In this document: positions 41,679-42,806 of the stretch, piece after piece
How positions within the stretch are numbered: position 1 is the stretch's first letter
How the letters are laid out: each line of letters opens with the position of its first letter
Assembly: GCA_947450765.1 (NCBI GenBank)
Contig: CANFXC010000018.1
Span: forward strand, 1-42,806
Direction of reading: 5' to 3'
DNA length: 42,806 bases
Source: Comamonadaceae bacterium
GTDB lineage: Bacteria; Pseudomonadota; Gammaproteobacteria; Burkholderiales; Burkholderiaceae_C
Translations under genes and position numbers: made by a program
Notes under the pieces: generated by a model
Databases searched by the model: none
Seen by the model: only the letters and a program-made list of their open reading frames with translations
Told to the model about the DNA's origin: nothing

Positions 41679-42806
41679 TTAAACCAGCAGCGCGTTGATG
41701 CGCCGCACGTACGCTGCAGGGTCGTCCGGCAAACCGCCTTCAGACAGCAGCGCTTGGTCAAACAAAATGTGCGCGAGGTCGTTGAACTGCGTGTCGTCAA
41801 CACTGGCTTCGAGCTTTTTGGCAAGCGGGTGCTGGGCATTGACTTCAAGGATCGGCTTGACCTCAGGCGCAGGCTGGCCGGCTTGCTTGAGCATGCGCGC
41901 AAGCTGGGTCGACATGTCGCCATCTTGCACCACCAAACACGCGGCTGAGTCGACCAAACGCGTGGTGGCGCGCACGTCTTTGGCTTTGTCTTTCAGCGCC
42001 TCTTTGAGCTTGTCGAGGACCGGCTTGAACTGGGTCTGTGCGTCTTCAGCGGCTTTCTTTTCGTCGTCGTCTTGCAGCGTGCCCAAGTCAACCGCCCCTT
42101 TGGCCACCGACTGCATCGGCGTGCCATCAAACTCGTTCAGGTAGTTCAGCGCCCACTCGTCGACGCGGTCGGTCATGAGCAGCACTTCAATGCCTTTTTT
42201 GCCGAAAATTTCGAGCTGCGGGCTGTTCTTAGCGGCGGCTTGCGTGTCGGCGGTGATGTAGTAAATGGCCGCTTGGCCTTCCTTCATGCGGGCTTTGTAG
42301 TCGGCCAGACTGACGGTGACAGAGTCGGTGGTTGAGCTGGCAAAACGCAACAGCTTGGCGAGGCGATCGCGGTTGGCATTGTCTTCACCCAAACCTTCTT
42401 TCAGCACCGCACCAAACTCGGCGTAGAAAGCGGTGAATTTGTCAGGTTCATTGGCCGCCAAGTCTTCGATCATGGACAGCACGCGGCGCGTGTTGCCTTC
42501 GCGAATGGCTTTGACGGCGCGGCTTTCTTGCAGCAGTTCGCGCGACACATTCAGCGGCAAGTCAGACGAGTCGACCACGCCTTTGACAAAGCGCAAATAG
42601 CTGGGCAGCAGGGCTTGTGCGTCGTCCATGATGAAGACGCGTTTGACGTACAACTTGACGCCGGCAGCCTTCTCACGGTTGAACAAATCCATAGGCGCTT
42701 TGGCCGGGATGAACAAGAGCTGCGTGTACTCGGTGCCGCCTTCAACGCGGTTGTGCGTGGTGGCCAGCGGCGCTTCGTGGTCGTAGCTGATTTGCTTGTA
42801 GAACTC
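41679..42806 (-). CDS. htpG: Molecular chaperone HtpG (Hsp90), middle and C-terminal part
   Basis: The last 375 residues of bacterial Hsp90; the frame is open to the right edge (begins [24 protein letters not shown] in the last codons), so the N-terminal ATPase domain lies outside. Middle-domain marks include [56 protein letters not shown] (split), and the following [23 protein letters not shown]. The C-terminal dimerisation domain ends [17 protein letters not shown]. HtpG assists folding under heat stress. No sigma-32 promoter can be judged because the start is missing. Confidence 0.95.
   Translation of the reverse strand, partial: EFYKQISYDHEAPLATTHNRVEGGTEYTQLLFIPAKAPMDLFNREKAAGVKLYVKRVFIMDDAQALLPSYLRFVKGVVDSSDLPLNVSRELLQESRAVKAIREGNTRRVLSMIEDLAANEPDKFTAFYAEFGAVLKEGLGEDNANRDRLAKLLRFASSTTDSVTVSLADYKARMKEGQAAIYYITADTQAAAKNSPQLEIFGKKGIEVLLMTDRVDEWALNYLNEFDGTPMQSVAKGAVDLGTLQDDDEKKAAEDAQTQFKPVLDKLKEALKDKAKDVRATTRLVDSAACLVVQDGDMSTQLARMLKQAGQPAPEVKPILEVNAQHPLAKKLEASVDDTQFNDLAHILFDQALLSEGGLPDDPAAYVRRINALLV

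Overview
The window is chromosomal DNA from a beta-proteobacterium, most likely a Burkholderiales member of the Comamonadaceae (Polaromonas / Rhodoferax / Limnohabitans type). The indications are GC-rich dense coding, four Bug-type tricarboxylate-binding proteins without their membrane partners, a DUF6352 gene beside a branched-chain-type ABC operon, a pcaQ-pcaHG unit, a nodIJ-like ABC-2 exporter, and a dyad repeat of the GTCACTGCGAGCG kind common in this family. I see no phage, insertion sequence, CRISPR array, rRNA or tRNA.

Layout. 1-570: the 3' end of a fused acyl-CoA mutase (IcmF type). 653-1937 (minus): DUF6352 protein followed by a 54-residue very basic protein with its own terminator. 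2118-6737 (plus): five-gene HAAT/Liv-type ABC operon (livG-livF-binding protein-livH-livM). 6761-8908 (minus): SDR oxidoreductase and RNA helicase DbpA. 9060-11950 (plus): glutathione reductase and AMP nucleosidase. 11972-12564 (plus): YefM-YoeB toxin-antitoxin unit. 12590-19108 (minus): a tcuAB-type (tricarballylate/aconitate-like) catabolic operon with two Bug proteins, a class II aldolase family protein and a 2-hydroxyacid dehydrogenase. 19322-22624 (minus): purT-mscS-lysR run. 22795-24572 (plus): NodI/NodJ-like exporter. 24585-27005: pcaHG (minus) with divergent pcaQ (plus). 27029-29562: methyltransferase (minus), Ohr peroxidase and SrkA kinase (plus). 29593-33349: FAH-family hydrolase (minus), divergent from two Bug proteins and a leaderless ModA-like protein (plus). 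33371-38668: IclR regulator, PuuE-like deacetylase, and a KynB-like hydrolase in one operon with a SsuABC-type ABC transporter. 38760-39092: remnant of an outer-membrane barrel protein. 39143-40840: hipBA with three evenly spaced operators. 40860-40937: dyad repeat. 40956-42806 (minus): HAD-family dehalogenase and the 3' part of htpG.

How the genes work together. Much of the window concerns scavenging and breaking down organic acids, aromatics and amides. The tcu cluster joins periplasmic tricarboxylate capture to flavin-dependent oxidation. pcaHG opens the protocatechuate ring. The FAH/Bug/ModA-like cluster and the IclR/deacetylase/hydrolase/ABC cluster each look like a dedicated uptake-plus-hydrolysis pathway with unknown substrate. 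The latter is the best candidate here for an undescribed pathway, because an ABC importer is transcribed with an HGGYW amidohydrolase beside a PuuE-like deacetylase, and a promoter between two identical 14-bp sites lies next to the regulator. Two toxin-antitoxin modules, peroxide defence (Ohr, Gor, SrkA) and housekeeping genes (purT, amn, dbpA, htpG) fill the rest.
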